Positions 11,257 through 20,945 of a stretch of DNA of 64,000 nt are shown here, piece after piece. Each line of letters opens with the position of its first letter. The stretch's first letter is position 1. This DNA is from Halomonas korlensis (lineage in GTDB: Bacteria; Pseudomonadota; Gammaproteobacteria; Pseudomonadales; Halomonadaceae): positions 372,001 to 436,000 of the forward strand of contig NZ_FPBP01000001.1 of NCBI RefSeq assembly GCF_900116705.1, read 5' to 3'. The position numbers and the translations under genes were made by a program. Below the pieces are notes generated by a model. The model saw only the letters and a program-made list of their open reading frames with translations, did not search any database and was not told the origin of the DNA.

Positions 11257-12264
11257 TCATACGCCATAATATTCGCGGTACCACCCCACAAAGCGCTGGG
11301 CGCCCTCTTCCACCTTCACCTTCGGTCGATAGCCAGTGGCAGCGAACAACGCTTCAGTATCCGCCCAGGTACGTGGCACATCGCCGGGCTGCATGGGCTG
11401 ATAATCGCAGACCGCTTTCTTGCCGATAGCGGTCTCCACGGCGCGAATGAAGTCCATGAGCCCCACCGGGCTACCATGGCCGATGTTATAGAGCGCATAC
11501 GGCGCACTACTGCTATCCGGTGATCCCTGGGAAGGTTTCCACTGTGGATTCGAGGCAGGCGTCACCGCCTGGATACGCACCACGCCCTCGACGATGTCGT
11601 CGATATAAGTGAAATCGCGCGACATATCGCCATGGTTGTATACCTGGATCGGCGTACCTTCGATGATTGCCCGGGTGAACTTGAACATGGCCATGTCGGG
11701 CCGCCCCCATGGCCCATAGACCGTGAAGAAGCGCAGCCCCGTGGTAGGCAGGTCATAGAGATGAGAATAAGTATGCGCCATCAGCTCGTTGGCCTTCTTG
11801 GTGGCCGCATAGAGACTGACGGGGTGGTCTACGCTATCGCTGGTAGCGAAAGGCATGCGGTCGTTCATCCCATAGATTGAGCTGGACGAGGCATAAACCA
11901 GATGCTTGACGTCGTGTCGACGGCAGCCCTCAAGCACGTTCATGAAGCCCATCAGGTTGCTGGTCGCATAGACATGCGGATTCTCGAGCGAATAGCGCAC
12001 CCCCGCCTGGGCGGCCAGGTGAATGACTCGATCAAAGCGGTGTTCCGCGAACAGCCTCGCCATTCCTTCCTGATCGGCCAGGTCCAGTTTCACGAAGCGC
12101 ACATCGTTACAATCTGCGAGATCCTTGAGGCGTGCCTGCTTGAGCGAAACCTCATAATAATCGTTGAGATTATCGATACCCAGTATCTCGTGCCCTTCCC
12201 CCGAGAGGCGTTTGGCCACGGCATGTCCGATGAAACCGGCCATGCCGGTGATCAAGAATTTCAT
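11257..12264 (-). CDS. NAD-dependent epimerase, probably UDP-glucuronate 4-epimerase
   Basis: A 335-residue extended SDR enzyme. GMAGFIG at residues 7-13 is the NAD-binding motif. The Ser-rich strand YASSSSIYG and the catalytic Tyr152/Lys156 (YxxxK) follow, then the motif RFFTVYGPWGRPDMA. The insertion NDYYEVSLKQARL near residue 35 is typical of UDP-glucuronate 4-epimerases, which make UDP-galacturonate. That fits the adjacent ugd, which would supply the substrate. Its start overlaps the stop of the upstream ligase/polymerase-like gene by four bases, so the two are translationally coupled. Confidence 0.88.
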   Translation of the reverse strand: MKFLITGMAGFIGHAVAKRLSGEGHEILGIDNLNDYYEVSLKQARLKDLADCNDVRFVKLDLADQEGMARLFAEHRFDRVIHLAAQAGVRYSLENPHVYATSNLMGFMNVLEGCRRHDVKHLVYASSSSIYGMNDRMPFATSDSVDHPVSLYAATKKANELMAHTYSHLYDLPTTGLRFFTVYGPWGRPDMAMFKFTRAIIEGTPIQVYNHGDMSRDFTYIDDIVEGVVRIQAVTPASNPQWKPSQGSPDSSSAPYALYNIGHGSPVGLMDFIRAVETAIGKKAVCDYQPMQPGDVPRTWADTEALFAATGYRPKVKVEEGAQRFVGWYREYYGV

Positions 12265-13628
12265 TGTTGCCCTCGTTCCTTGGTGTCATCTGGCAACCTG
12301 AATGTAACCAAATGTGTCTTGAGCAGCGCCCAGCATGCCACGATTAAACCTAGATAGCCGCTCAATCCTCTCACATCGCGGAGCATGGATTGTGTCAGAC
12401 CAAAATCCACGAAAGCGACGATAACCATCAATCCTGAAAGCGCGAGAGTTCTCGTCTGTGCATCGTGACTTCGATGCAGGTGACGAGCGAACAGCCAGAA
12501 CGGAATTCCATACAACGCGGCCAGGGTCATCAACCCCAACAGCCCTCGTCTTGCCGCAGTATCGATGATGTCGCTGTGTAGCTGGTCATAGAGACTCACG
12601 TCGGGATGCACTACGCCCTCGTCGATCATGACATCCCGAGCCGCCTGCAGCCGCCCCTCGCCCCAGCCCAACAGCGGCTGTTCCAGGAACAGCTTTCCAC
12701 CGGCATGCCACATATCCAGTCGCAGCCCGACTGAGCTGCCGCTATCGCCCTCCTCGACATAGCCACGGACATCATTGAACGCTCTCTCGATGCGCTCGGA
12801 AACCCCGTAATCGGTGATGGCGGTCATTGCCACCAGCCCGACCACCAGCAGCCAGAACCCCGCCGCGACCATCAACATCTGACGTGGTGGAAAGACCCGG
12901 CGAAACGCCCGGAATCCCATCCAGAACAACAAGGGCACTGCCACCCAGCCACCGCGAGTACCGGAAAGGAAGGAAGCGGCAAAGCCAGCCACCGATGCCA
13001 ATCCAAGCGCGGCGGTCAGCCAAGCAGAAGGGCGCCGTGGGCGGGATAAGCGCCCCAGCATCGCCACCAGGGCGAGCACACCCAACAGCAAGGAGATATT
13101 GCCGAAGGGAATGGCGTTCATGTCGTTATCGGCGCGGTAGGCACCCAACACGAATCGCTCATGCACAGCGATGGCACCAGCTCCCAACCCTCCCACCACC
13201 AGACCCAGCCACCAGCCGATGCGCAAAGGGGGATGGCGGCGCAACCACACCAATAGCACCGCGGCCAGCAGCGGCCACAGCGGTAATAGCCAGCCTCGCC
13301 CATGTTCTGCGACTGGCCAGATGCCGGTGCGCAACACATCCCAGCACCATGTAAAAGCAAACGCAGCCAACGCCAGTAGCCAGAGGAGATCTTCGCCATC
13401 CAACAGGGCCGGGCCGTGCCGAGCCGTATCGCGTACGAGATTGCGCGCTGGATCGTGTGCCAGCAACCAGGAAAGCGCCAGCAGTCCACCCGCCAGCGGG
13501 ACAGCCGCATATCCCCACGGCACCAGGATCAGCAACGATACGAAGGCCCATAGCAACAGCGTGTTGCCCGCCCGCCAAGGGTCATCGCCCAGTGCGACCA
13601 TCTGTTGCCGGATTGCCGACTGCGACAT
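12261..13628 (-). CDS. O-antigen ligase / polymerase family membrane protein
   Basis: A 455-residue polytopic inner-membrane protein with about ten to twelve hydrophobic helices and one large periplasmic loop (about residues 275-360). It is of the Wzy/WaaL (O-antigen ligase, PF04932-like) kind. The loop carries GLRLDMWHAGGKLFLEQPLLGWGEGR, matching the family's conserved region with the motif RxxxW and a later glycine-rich turn. It could join finished glycan to lipid A or another acceptor, or polymerise repeats. A second Wzy candidate at 26883-28220 makes ligase or an alternative-substrate polymerase possible here. AGGAG lies upstream of ATG 13628. Confidence 0.85.
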   Translation of the reverse strand: MSQSAIRQQMVALGDDPWRAGNTLLLWAFVSLLILVPWGYAAVPLAGGLLALSWLLAHDPARNLVRDTARHGPALLDGEDLLWLLALAAFAFTWCWDVLRTGIWPVAEHGRGWLLPLWPLLAAVLLVWLRRHPPLRIGWWLGLVVGGLGAGAIAVHERFVLGAYRADNDMNAIPFGNISLLLGVLALVAMLGRLSRPRRPSAWLTAALGLASVAGFAASFLSGTRGGWVAVPLLFWMGFRAFRRVFPPRQMLMVAAGFWLLVVGLVAMTAITDYGVSERIERAFNDVRGYVEEGDSGSSVGLRLDMWHAGGKLFLEQPLLGWGEGRLQAARDVMIDEGVVHPDVSLYDQLHSDIIDTAARRGLLGLMTLAALYGIPFWLFARHLHRSHDAQTRTLALSGLMVIVAFVDFGLTQSMLRDVRGLSGYLGLIVACWALLKTHLVTFRLPDDTKERGQQ

Positions 13629-13785
13629 TCATCATGCTCCTGAGCTCCGCCAGTCGGCGTATCCTGACATTTCCTAGACCGAGACGATGTTCTCTTGATG
13701 AAGGTATGACCAGGCTGTGCCCGATATCGCTCCAGCACCATCCAACTGTCATGCCGTGTTGCGGGATAATAATTGTTACATTTCT

Positions 13786-15384
13786 TTACGTCAAAGAGCC
13801 GCTGCCTGCGGCCTGCAACCGTTCGGTCAATAACGCCTGAGCTTCCTCGATCAACGTCTGAAGATGCTCCGGTCCTCGAAAGCTCTCGGCATAGACCTTA
13901 TAGAGCAATTCGGTTCCACTGGGGCGGGCGGCGAACCAGCCATTGGCCGTTGTCACCTTCACTCCGCCGATCGGTGCCTGGTTTCCCGGAGCAGTAACCA
14001 TTACCCCCACGACGGGGTCGCCGGCCAGTTCCTCGACAGCCAAACTTTCGGCGTTCAGCGCCTTGAAGGCCTGCTGCTCGCGGCTGCAAGGGGTGTCCAC
14101 ACGGCGATAATGAGGCTCGCCATGCTGTGCCGTGAGTTCCCGATAGTATTCGCTGGGGCGTTTGCCGGTGACCGCCAGGACCTCGGCTGCCAGCAGGCAG
14201 AGCAGGATACCGTCCTTGTCCGTGGACCAGGGATGACTATCAAAGGTGAGAAAGCTCGCCCCGGCGCTTTCCTCACCGCCGAAGGCCAGCCAGCCCTGAT
14301 GAAGGCCCTCCACGAACCACTTGAAACCCACCGGTACCTCGAACAGCTCGCGCCCCCGATCCGCCACCACCCGGTCGATCATCGAGGAAGACACCAGCGT
14401 CTTGCCGACCTTCAGCGCTTCCGACCAGCCTGGACGATGGGTGATGAGGTAGTCGATGGCGACCGCCAGATAGTGGTTGGGGTTCATCAGGCCGGCAGCA
14501 TCGACAATACCGTGACGGTCGGCGTCGGGATCATTGCCGAAGGCCAGATCGAAGTCATCTTTCATTGCCAAGAGGTTGGCCATCGCCGCCGGGCTGGAAC
14601 AATCCATGCGTATCTTGCCGTCGTGATCCGGCGGCATGAAGGCGAAGCTGTCGTCAATGGCGGGATTGACCACCTCAAGATACAAGGCGTAGCGCTCCGC
14701 GATGGCCTGCCACACTGGCAAGGCCGTGCCTCCCATGGGATCGGCCGCCAGCCTGAGGTTCGAGGCGGCGATGGCCGGCATGTCAACCACCTCGCCCAAG
14801 GCCGCCACGTACTCGCCCACGAAGTCGTGACGCTGAGCATTCGCCACCGCTTCCTCGAGTGGCACGGTGGCAATTGCCGTCACCCCTTCGGCGAGGTAAC
14901 GGTTAGCGCGGCGTTCGACCCAGCCAGTGATCTCACCCTCGGCCGGGCCGCCATGGGGCGGGTTGTACTTGATACCGCCATCCTCTGGGGGGTTGTGCGA
15001 AGGTGTGATGATCAAGCCGTCGGCCTGCACCGCCCCGCCCTGGGCGTTGTGCTTCAGGATGGCACGGCTGACCAGCGGCGTGGCGGTAAGTGCACCATCG
15101 CGTTCGACGCGCACCTCCAGCCCATTGGCGGCTAATACCTGAAGGCTGCATTCCCAGGCGGGCCGGGAGAGCGCATGGCTATCGCGCCCGAGGAAAATCG
15201 GCCCCTGAATGCCAGCCTCGCGACGATAATCGACTACCGCCTGGGTGATGGCCAGTATGTGCGACCGATTGAAGGATCCCACATCAGCGCGGCCGCGATG
15301 ACCGGAGGTGCCGAAGCTGACCGCCTGATCCGGCGTCGCCGGGTCGGGCTGGATATCATAAAATGCCTGAATGACTGCCTGCAT
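13786..15384 (-). CDS. pgm: Phosphoglucomutase (alpha-D-glucose-specific)
   Basis: Interconverts glucose 6-phosphate and glucose 1-phosphate, feeding UDP-glucose and CDP-glucose synthesis for the polysaccharide. The 532-residue product carries the phosphoserine motif TPSHNP (Ser129), the magnesium loop GNDPDADRHG near residue 290, the sugar-specificity loop FGGEESAGASF, and the phosphate-binding RPSGTE near the C-terminus. The frame is open to 15465, but ATG 15384 is preceded by GGGAGG at 8 bases and matches the E. coli Pgm register. The 157 bases between this gene and the ligase-like gene show no other feature. Confidence 0.96.
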   Translation of the reverse strand: MQAVIQAFYDIQPDPATPDQAVSFGTSGHRGRADVGSFNRSHILAITQAVVDYRREAGIQGPIFLGRDSHALSRPAWECSLQVLAANGLEVRVERDGALTATPLVSRAILKHNAQGGAVQADGLIITPSHNPPEDGGIKYNPPHGGPAEGEITGWVERRANRYLAEGVTAIATVPLEEAVANAQRHDFVGEYVAALGEVVDMPAIAASNLRLAADPMGGTALPVWQAIAERYALYLEVVNPAIDDSFAFMPPDHDGKIRMDCSSPAAMANLLAMKDDFDLAFGNDPDADRHGIVDAAGLMNPNHYLAVAIDYLITHRPGWSEALKVGKTLVSSSMIDRVVADRGRELFEVPVGFKWFVEGLHQGWLAFGGEESAGASFLTFDSHPWSTDKDGILLCLLAAEVLAVTGKRPSEYYRELTAQHGEPHYRRVDTPCSREQQAFKALNAESLAVEELAGDPVVGVMVTAPGNQAPIGGVKVTTANGWFAARPSGTELLYKVYAESFRGPEHLQTLIEEAQALLTERLQAAGSGSLT

Positions 15385-15477
15385 CGATATTGCCTCCCTG
15401 CTTGGATAAATCAGCCGCCTTGGCGGGGTCATTGTACCCAGCCCTGATAAAGGTCGGCCGTGCACTCACAAAGTGCC

Positions 15478-16239
15478 TCATTCGAGATATACGGCCAGTT
15501 GTCCCAGGCGCTCGTAGATGGCGCGCTCGCTCTTGTGCAACTGAGTCGCCGAGGGCACCCAGTAGCCTAAGCTGTTGGTCAGCGCACGCCCTGCCAGGTA
15601 GTGCGTGGGTGCCGCCAGTGGCTTCAGCCCGGCGCGCCGGAAGTGCTGGATCGCTCGGCTCATGTGCGAGGCCGAGGTGACCAGAACCACCCGGGCTCCC
15701 TCACCCAGCGACTCGCGTACCGCCCGCGCCTCCAGGCCGGTGTCCGTCGGGGTATCCAGTACCTGCAAGCGAGCTGACGGTACGCCAAGCTGTCGTGCAG
15801 CCTCGGCATAGCCTCGAGCGACGGGTTCTCGTTCGGGATCGCGACTGGCGCCCGTCACGACCAGCGGCAACGCGGAACGCTGGCGCCACAGCCGCACCCC
15901 TTCCATCAGGCGAATGGCGGAACTCTGGTTCAGCTTGGCAGTGATTGGCCAGGGGGCTGCGTCGTGCCAACCGCCTCCCAGCACCACTATCGCTGCAAGG
16001 TCGGCTTCTACCGGCAGGTCGTGCAAGGCCTCGTACTGCGTTTCGAGGGGCGAAATCAGGCGGTCTGCTATCGGCGCCCAGCTCAACAGCAACAGCAACA
16101 ACAGCGCCGCTACGGACATGGCAAGGCCAAGGCGGCGGCGTCCTGCCTTGACCAGCAGCAGACCCAGCAACAGCAGACTCAGCAGGACGGGAAGCGGCAT
16201 CAACAGTTGAGCCACCAGTATCTTCAACAAGTCATACAT
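15478..16239 (-). CDS. ElyC/SanA/YdcF family (DUF218) membrane protein
   Basis: A 253-residue inner-membrane protein with two leucine-rich N-terminal helices (about residues 5-31 and 35-58) and a C-terminal DUF218 domain. The domain shows the conserved strand AAIVVLGGG, the TGAS turn and SASHMSRA near residue 195. In E. coli ElyC affects undecaprenyl-phosphate-dependent envelope assembly, so a role in lipid-carrier use by this polysaccharide locus is reasonable but inferred. It lies six bases downstream of wzb on the same strand. Confidence 0.85.
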   Translation of the reverse strand: MYDLLKILVAQLLMPLPVLLSLLLLGLLLVKAGRRRLGLAMSVAALLLLLLLSWAPIADRLISPLETQYEALHDLPVEADLAAIVVLGGGWHDAAPWPITAKLNQSSAIRLMEGVRLWRQRSALPLVVTGASRDPEREPVARGYAEAARQLGVPSARLQVLDTPTDTGLEARAVRESLGEGARVVLVTSASHMSRAIQHFRRAGLKPLAAPTHYLAGRALTNSLGYWVPSATQLHKSERAIYERLGQLAVYLE

Positions 16240-16245
16240 AAAGGC

Positions 16246-16686
16246 TTAGCCAAGCTTCCCTATCCAACTGTCTGTCGCCTCGGTCAGTAGCTTGTGCACC
16301 TGCTGAAAAGCCTCCTGACTCTTGCGATAGGGATCAGGTATCTCACGCCCTTGGCCGCCGTCGAGCCAACGACCCAGGAGCATGGTCTTACCCAGGGCGG
16401 CAGGGTCCAGCTGGCCGACCGCCAAGCGCTGACCATCGGACATCACCAGCACCAAATCGGCGCCCTGCAGAATCTCGCTGGTGACCTGGCGCGCCTCGTG
16501 AGCGCTGACGTCAAGCCCCGCGCCTTCAGCCAAGGCACGTGCTCTGGCCTCCACGCCTCGGCCTTCCAGGGCGTTGAGACCAGCGGTCTCGACATGCTTA
16601 TGGGGTAGCTGGGCGGCCAGCATGGCGCCGGCAACCGGGCTGCGGCAGATGTTACCGGTGCATAGCACCAGAATGCGCTCGAACAT
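16246..16686 (-). CDS. wzb: Low-molecular-weight protein tyrosine phosphatase Wzb
   Basis: Cytoplasmic phosphatase expected to dephosphorylate the tyrosine autokinase Wzc, whose cycling is needed for capsule polymer assembly. The 146-residue protein has the P-loop CTGNICRSP (Cys9, Arg15) and the general-acid motif DPYR near residue 117. Its family partners wza and wzc are about 14 kb away at 28324-31792 instead of adjacent, with the dehydratase and amino-sugar genes between. The upstream 978 bases contain no clear gene, so its promoter should lie there. Confidence 0.93.
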   Translation of the reverse strand: MFERILVLCTGNICRSPVAGAMLAAQLPHKHVETAGLNALEGRGVEARARALAEGAGLDVSAHEARQVTSEILQGADLVLVMSDGQRLAVGQLDPAALGKTMLLGRWLDGGQGREIPDPYRKSQEAFQQVHKLLTEATDSWIGKLG

Positions 16687-17664
16687 GGTGTCCTATTCGT
16701 TGATATTCAATATGTTATAAAAATCTAAAGCTACCTGCCCGAAGGGCTGGTCAATGCCGGTAGACAGATTATACGGTTCCAGCGGATGGCCATGGCGGAG
16801 ACAGATAAGCCACACCCCGATTCCATCGGTGTGCAGTTGGCGATGGTAACAGCCTCGCTGTGACGAATGTCGAACTCCTGGACGCTCATCAGTATCGTGC
16901 CGCCTTCTTGCGCCCCGCCATTCCCGAAGATACCTGAGGCCTCGACACTTGTCTCGTTGATTCCGGCCGCCACGTGAGACGCCTCGGTCCGAGAGGTCGG
17001 CTCACGATTCGGCGCCAGGTACCCCCGGGGCCGCGAATGAGCGGTCACCATGATAGCGAAAGAAACAGGGCAAAGGAGCACCTGCGGGGTATTTTGGCTC
17101 CGCTATATGCAACAAAGTGTCGCAGCGCCATCCCGAAGCCAGCGACGTTTAGGCAGCGATGACAGCTTGGCGGGAGGAGCAATCAACTAATGCAAACCAA
17201 GTCCCTCATACTCGCTTAAGGTTTAGCCTCAGAATAAACCTGATTAATAATACCAGATTCTCTAGACATATCTGACCAGGAAATTTCTTAAGGGCAATTC
17301 AATCCTGCCTCTCTTGAAAGTAAAAGCCATTGCCACTCAATGATATCCCCCGCTACCCCCGCCAGCATGCTGCCGCGCCGAAAGCGCTGCCTCGTCACCG
17401 TCAGTCCTTTTATCGGCGCTTTCATTGTTCATGCTTTCTCGCCAAGCCGACCTTTAACCTCAGACTTTCTCATTTCAAGGATGGAAAGTTAACTAGCTAT
17501 TTTTTGTTATAAATTGCAATTTACTTATTTACCGTCAGCGCTGCATTTTGCTCGTTATATCAAGTTTCTGGCGCCCTTCTGCTTAGTAAAACCAACTTGG
17601 GAAGTCAGCTAAGGTTTCATATTCTTGGTAACATTATTTAACAAATCGGCAAAGGATCTGATCC
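16687..17664. other. Long gene-poor region between divergent capsule genes
   Basis: Nearly 1 kb without a gene I can support. The left half has a 116-codon frame on the minus strand (16731-17081) with no recognisable domain and no good start. The right half, about 17190-17660, is distinctly AT-rich and must hold the promoter for the rightward dehydratase gene; the left part should hold that for wzb. No ops (RfaH) element or strong hairpin was found. The AT-rich stretch may be a silenced regulatory region or an old insertion point. Confidence 0.5.
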
Positions 17665-19662
17665 ATGGTGGCGATGCTTAATCGGCTGTTTCGTTTGCCA
17701 CGTCGGCAGAAACGTCTTATCCAGCTGTCGATTGATAGTGTGCTGCTAACGGCGAGCTTCTTCCTGGCCCTCTGGCTGCGACTGGAAAGCTGGGCACCCT
17801 TGATGTCACGCGAAATCTGGCTGTTATGGTCGGGTGTGCTGCTGGTGAGCCTGTTGCTGTTTACGCGGCTGGGTTTCTACCGCAGCGTGATCCGCTACAT
17901 GAGCGCCAAGGCACTGCAGTCTCTGGTGGTCGGCATTGCGTCTTCCAGCGCCCTGCTGTTGATGGCCTCGCTATTCTCGGACGCGCTGCCCCGTTCGTCG
18001 GGCCTTATCTACGCTATGTTGGCCATGCTGACCGTGGGCGGCATACGTTTCATCCTTCGTTCACTGCACCTGCGCAATCAGCGACGCGACAAGACCCGGG
18101 TGATCATCTATGGGGCGGGTGCCGCCGGCGCCCAGCTGGTGCACACGCTGCGTCAGGGCTCAGAATACTCGCCAGTAGCTTTCATCGACGACTGGCGCGG
18201 TATGCAGACGACCTACGTGGAAGGATTGAAGGTCTACAGCCCCGATGTGCTACCTCGTCTGTTGAAGGACTACGGGGCCAAGCGCATCCTGCTGGCCATC
18301 CCCAGCGCGCCGCGTAGCCGCCGCCAGGAGATCCTGCGCGTGCTGGAGCCGCTCCCGGTGCCCGTTCAGACCCTGCCCAGCATGGAGGACGTCATTGCCG
18401 GCCGTGCACGGCTCAACGAGATTCGCGACGTGACCGTTGAGGACCTGTTGGGTCGAGATCCGGTACCTCCCAACCAGACGCTGCTGGATGCCAATATCCG
18501 TGGCAAGGTGGTGATGGTGACCGGAGCCGGGGGCTCCATCGGGTCGGAGCTGTGCCGCCAGGTACTGGAACAGGGACCGCGTCAGCTTTTGCTGTTCGAG
18601 TTCTGTGAGTACTCGCTGTATACCATCGAGCGTGAGCTGCAACAGCGTGTGAGCGACAAGAAGCTGAACGTTTCTGTGAAGGCATTGCTCGGTTCAATCC
18701 AGGATCGTCAGCGCCTCGACAGCGTATTGCGAATCTTCGGCGTGGAAACGATTTACCACGCCGCCGCTTACAAGCATGTACCCATGCTGGAGAACAACAG
18801 CATCCAGGGCATCCTCAACAACGTCTACGGCACCTTGGCCATGGCCGAAGCGGCTATTGACTGCGGAGTGGCGACGTTCGTGCAGGTATCAACCGACAAG
18901 GCCGTACGCCCGACCAATGTAATGGGTACCACCAAGCGGCTCGCCGAACTGGTCTGTCAGGCACTCGCCGACCAACAGACGAAGACACGTTTTACCATGG
19001 TGCGTTTCGGCAATGTGCTGGGCTCTTCCGGCTCGGTGGTGCCGTTGTTCCATGAGCAGATCGCCCGCGGTGGTCCGATCACGGTGACGCATCCGCAGGT
19101 GACCCGTTATTTCATGACCATTCCCGAGGCCTCACAGTTGGTGATCCAGGCCGGCGCCATGGGTACCGGTGGCGATGTCCTGGTCCTCGACATGGGGGAA
19201 CCGGTGAAGATCGCTGACCTAGCCACCGAAATGATTCGCCTGTCGGGTCTGGAGGTACGCAGCGAGGCGAATCCTGATGGCGATATCGAGATCAGCTACA
19301 CGGGGCTGCGTCCTGGCGAGAAGCTCTATGAAGAGCTATTGATCGGGGAAAATGTATCCGACACGGCCCATCCACGGATCATGGCTGCCAAGGAGGACTA
19401 CTGGTCGTGGGAGCGGCTTGAGTCTTACTTACAGGAGCTTTACCAAGCCATCCAGACACGCCGCCACGACAGGATCCGCGAGTTGTTGATCTCAGCCCCC
19501 ACCGGTTATGCGCCGCGCGACGACATCGCCGACCTCGAGTGGCTCGGCCGCTCGCCCTCACCTTCCTGGCCGGCGCAGCCCGTGGCGATTCCTGCCGACC
19601 GCGTGCGCAGTTCGGGAGAGGCCATGTCTCCGGCACTGAGATCGTCGTCTTTCGGTAGATAA
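17665..19662 (+). CDS. WbpM/PglF/CapD-type nucleotide-sugar 4,6-dehydratase
   Basis: A 665-residue membrane enzyme expected to convert UDP-GlcNAc to the UDP-4-keto-6-deoxy sugar, the first step to bacillosamine, QuiNAc or FucNAc type sugars. Four N-terminal membrane helices are followed by a nucleotide-binding-like domain (IYGAGAAGAQLV) and the catalytic SDR domain with GAGGSIGSELCRQ near residue 287. The active-site tyrosine is replaced by methionine in NVMGTTK, as is usual for the long WbpM/PglF branch. AAAGGA lies upstream of ATG 17665. The facing aminotransferase gene would use the keto sugar. It ends at a strong terminator shared with that operon. Confidence 0.93.
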   Translation: MVAMLNRLFRLPRRQKRLIQLSIDSVLLTASFFLALWLRLESWAPLMSREIWLLWSGVLLVSLLLFTRLGFYRSVIRYMSAKALQSLVVGIASSSALLLMASLFSDALPRSSGLIYAMLAMLTVGGIRFILRSLHLRNQRRDKTRVIIYGAGAAGAQLVHTLRQGSEYSPVAFIDDWRGMQTTYVEGLKVYSPDVLPRLLKDYGAKRILLAIPSAPRSRRQEILRVLEPLPVPVQTLPSMEDVIAGRARLNEIRDVTVEDLLGRDPVPPNQTLLDANIRGKVVMVTGAGGSIGSELCRQVLEQGPRQLLLFEFCEYSLYTIERELQQRVSDKKLNVSVKALLGSIQDRQRLDSVLRIFGVETIYHAAAYKHVPMLENNSIQGILNNVYGTLAMAEAAIDCGVATFVQVSTDKAVRPTNVMGTTKRLAELVCQALADQQTKTRFTMVRFGNVLGSSGSVVPLFHEQIARGGPITVTHPQVTRYFMTIPEASQLVIQAGAMGTGGDVLVLDMGEPVKIADLATEMIRLSGLEVRSEANPDGDIEISYTGLRPGEKLYEELLIGENVSDTAHPRIMAAKEDYWSWERLESYLQELYQAIQTRRHDRIRELLISAPTGYAPRDDIADLEWLGRSPSPSWPAQPVAIPADRVRSSGEAMSPALRSSSFGR

Positions 19663-19681
19663 CGCGGGGCTACCTAATGCC

Positions 19682-19719
19682 AACAGGGACATGGCGGCCG
19701 TAGCCGCCATGTCCCTGTT
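19682..19719. terminator. Strong bidirectional terminator
   Basis: A perfect 17-bp inverted repeat (arms 19682-19698 and 19703-19719) with loop CGTA. The right arm is followed by TTTCATTT on the plus strand. It sits between the dehydratase (+) and aminotransferase (-) stops and should end transcription from both sides. Confidence 0.88.
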
Positions 19720-19769
19720 TCATTTCAGATATTCCAGTATCACCAGCCGATGTTGTGAGACAGGCAAGC

Positions 19770-20945
19770 TTAGTCCGTCGCTATAGCCATCACTTCTTTG
19801 AGTGCTCGACAGGTGGCCTCGATCTCTTCCGCCTTCAGCGTGGGATGACAAAGCAACATCAGGCTGGTCTCACCGAGTTCGCGGGCTACCGGTAGCCTCT
19901 CCTCGGGGCGCCAGCCGGTATCCTCGAAGGCCTTTTCACGATAGATCTCGGAACAAGAGCCGCTGAAGCAGGGAACCCCGCGCGCCACGACTTCATCAAT
20001 GATGCGATCCCGGTCCCAACCATCGCTGAGTTCGTGTGGTTGAACGAAGACATAACACTTGTAGGCGGCGTGTTCGATATGTTCCGGCGGCCGCGGCACC
20101 CTCAGTCCGGCACATTCGCGTGCGGTCGCCCAGATGCGCTCGGCGTTGGCACGGCGTTGGGCGGACCACGCCGGGAGACGGCGCAACTGCACCCGGCCGA
20201 TGGCGGCCTGCATCTCGGTAAGCCGCCAGTTGGTACCAAAGCTTTCATGCAACCAGCGAAAACCGGGAGGATGCTGCTGCTCGTAGACGGCGCTCCAACT
20301 CTTGCCATGATCCTTGTAGGCCCACATGCGTTGCCAGAGTTCGGGGTCGTTGGTAGTCACCATGCCCCCCTCACCGCCGGTGGACATGATCTTGTCCTGG
20401 CAGAACGACCAGCAGCCCACCTTGCCGATCGACCCCACGCTGCGTCCTCGGTAGCGTGCACCGTGGGCCTGGGCACAGTCTTCGATCACTTCAATGCCAT
20501 TGCCCGACAGGTTTATCAGCGCATCCATCTCACAGGGCCAGCCCGCCAGATGCACGGCGATGATCGCCCGAGTACGAGGGGTGATGTGGCCCACCACGGT
20601 GGTCAATGAAAGCGTCTGGGAATCGCACTCCACATCGGCAAAGACCGGCACGGCGCCGACGGCTACAATGCTCGAGGCCGAGGCCAGGAAGGTCCGTGAG
20701 GTCACGATTACCTCGTCACCCGCACCAATACCCAGCCCGCGCAGCGCCAGCTCGAGGGCAACGGTGCCATTGGCCACCGCAATGGCGTACTCGCTGTCCG
20801 TGGCACGGGCGAACTCGCGTTCGAATTCCCGCCCTTCCTCACCGGTCCAGTAATTGACCCGATTGGAGAGCAGCACTTGCTGTACCGCCTCGGCCTCCTC
20901 CTCGGTGAAGGAAGGCCAGGAAGAAAAGGGTCCGTCAATCATCAT
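19770..20945 (-). CDS. DegT/DnrJ/EryC1 family sugar aminotransferase
   Basis: A 391-residue PLP enzyme that transfers an amino group to a keto sugar nucleotide. The PLP-binding lysine is Lys185 in SFCQDKIMSTGGEGG, and the acidic pair before CAQAHG (about 155-156) holds the pyridine nitrogen. NGTVALELALRGLGIGAGDEV is the usual N-terminal signature. The obvious substrate is the 4-keto-6-deoxy product of the convergent WbpM/PglF-like enzyme, giving a 4-amino-4,6-dideoxy sugar as PglE does. Last gene of the leftward operon; its start overlaps the ATP-grasp gene by 11 bases, showing tight coupling. Confidence 0.93.
   Translation of the reverse strand: MMIDGPFSSWPSFTEEEAEAVQQVLLSNRVNYWTGEEGREFEREFARATDSEYAIAVANGTVALELALRGLGIGAGDEVIVTSRTFLASASSIVAVGAVPVFADVECDSQTLSLTTVVGHITPRTRAIIAVHLAGWPCEMDALINLSGNGIEVIEDCAQAHGARYRGRSVGSIGKVGCWSFCQDKIMSTGGEGGMVTTNDPELWQRMWAYKDHGKSWSAVYEQQHPPGFRWLHESFGTNWRLTEMQAAIGRVQLRRLPAWSAQRRANAERIWATARECAGLRVPRPPEHIEHAAYKCYVFVQPHELSDGWDRDRIIDEVVARGVPCFSGSCSEIYREKAFEDTGWRPEERLPVARELGETSLMLLCHPTLKAEEIEATCRALKEVMAIATD

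Noticed and set aside
13864..15135. 423-codon plus-strand frame opposite pgm
   Set aside because: Antisense to a conserved gene, no domain or ribosome binding site; shadow.
16731..17081. 116-codon minus-strand frame in the gene-poor region
   Set aside because: No domain, no good start site and uneven composition; not called as a gene.
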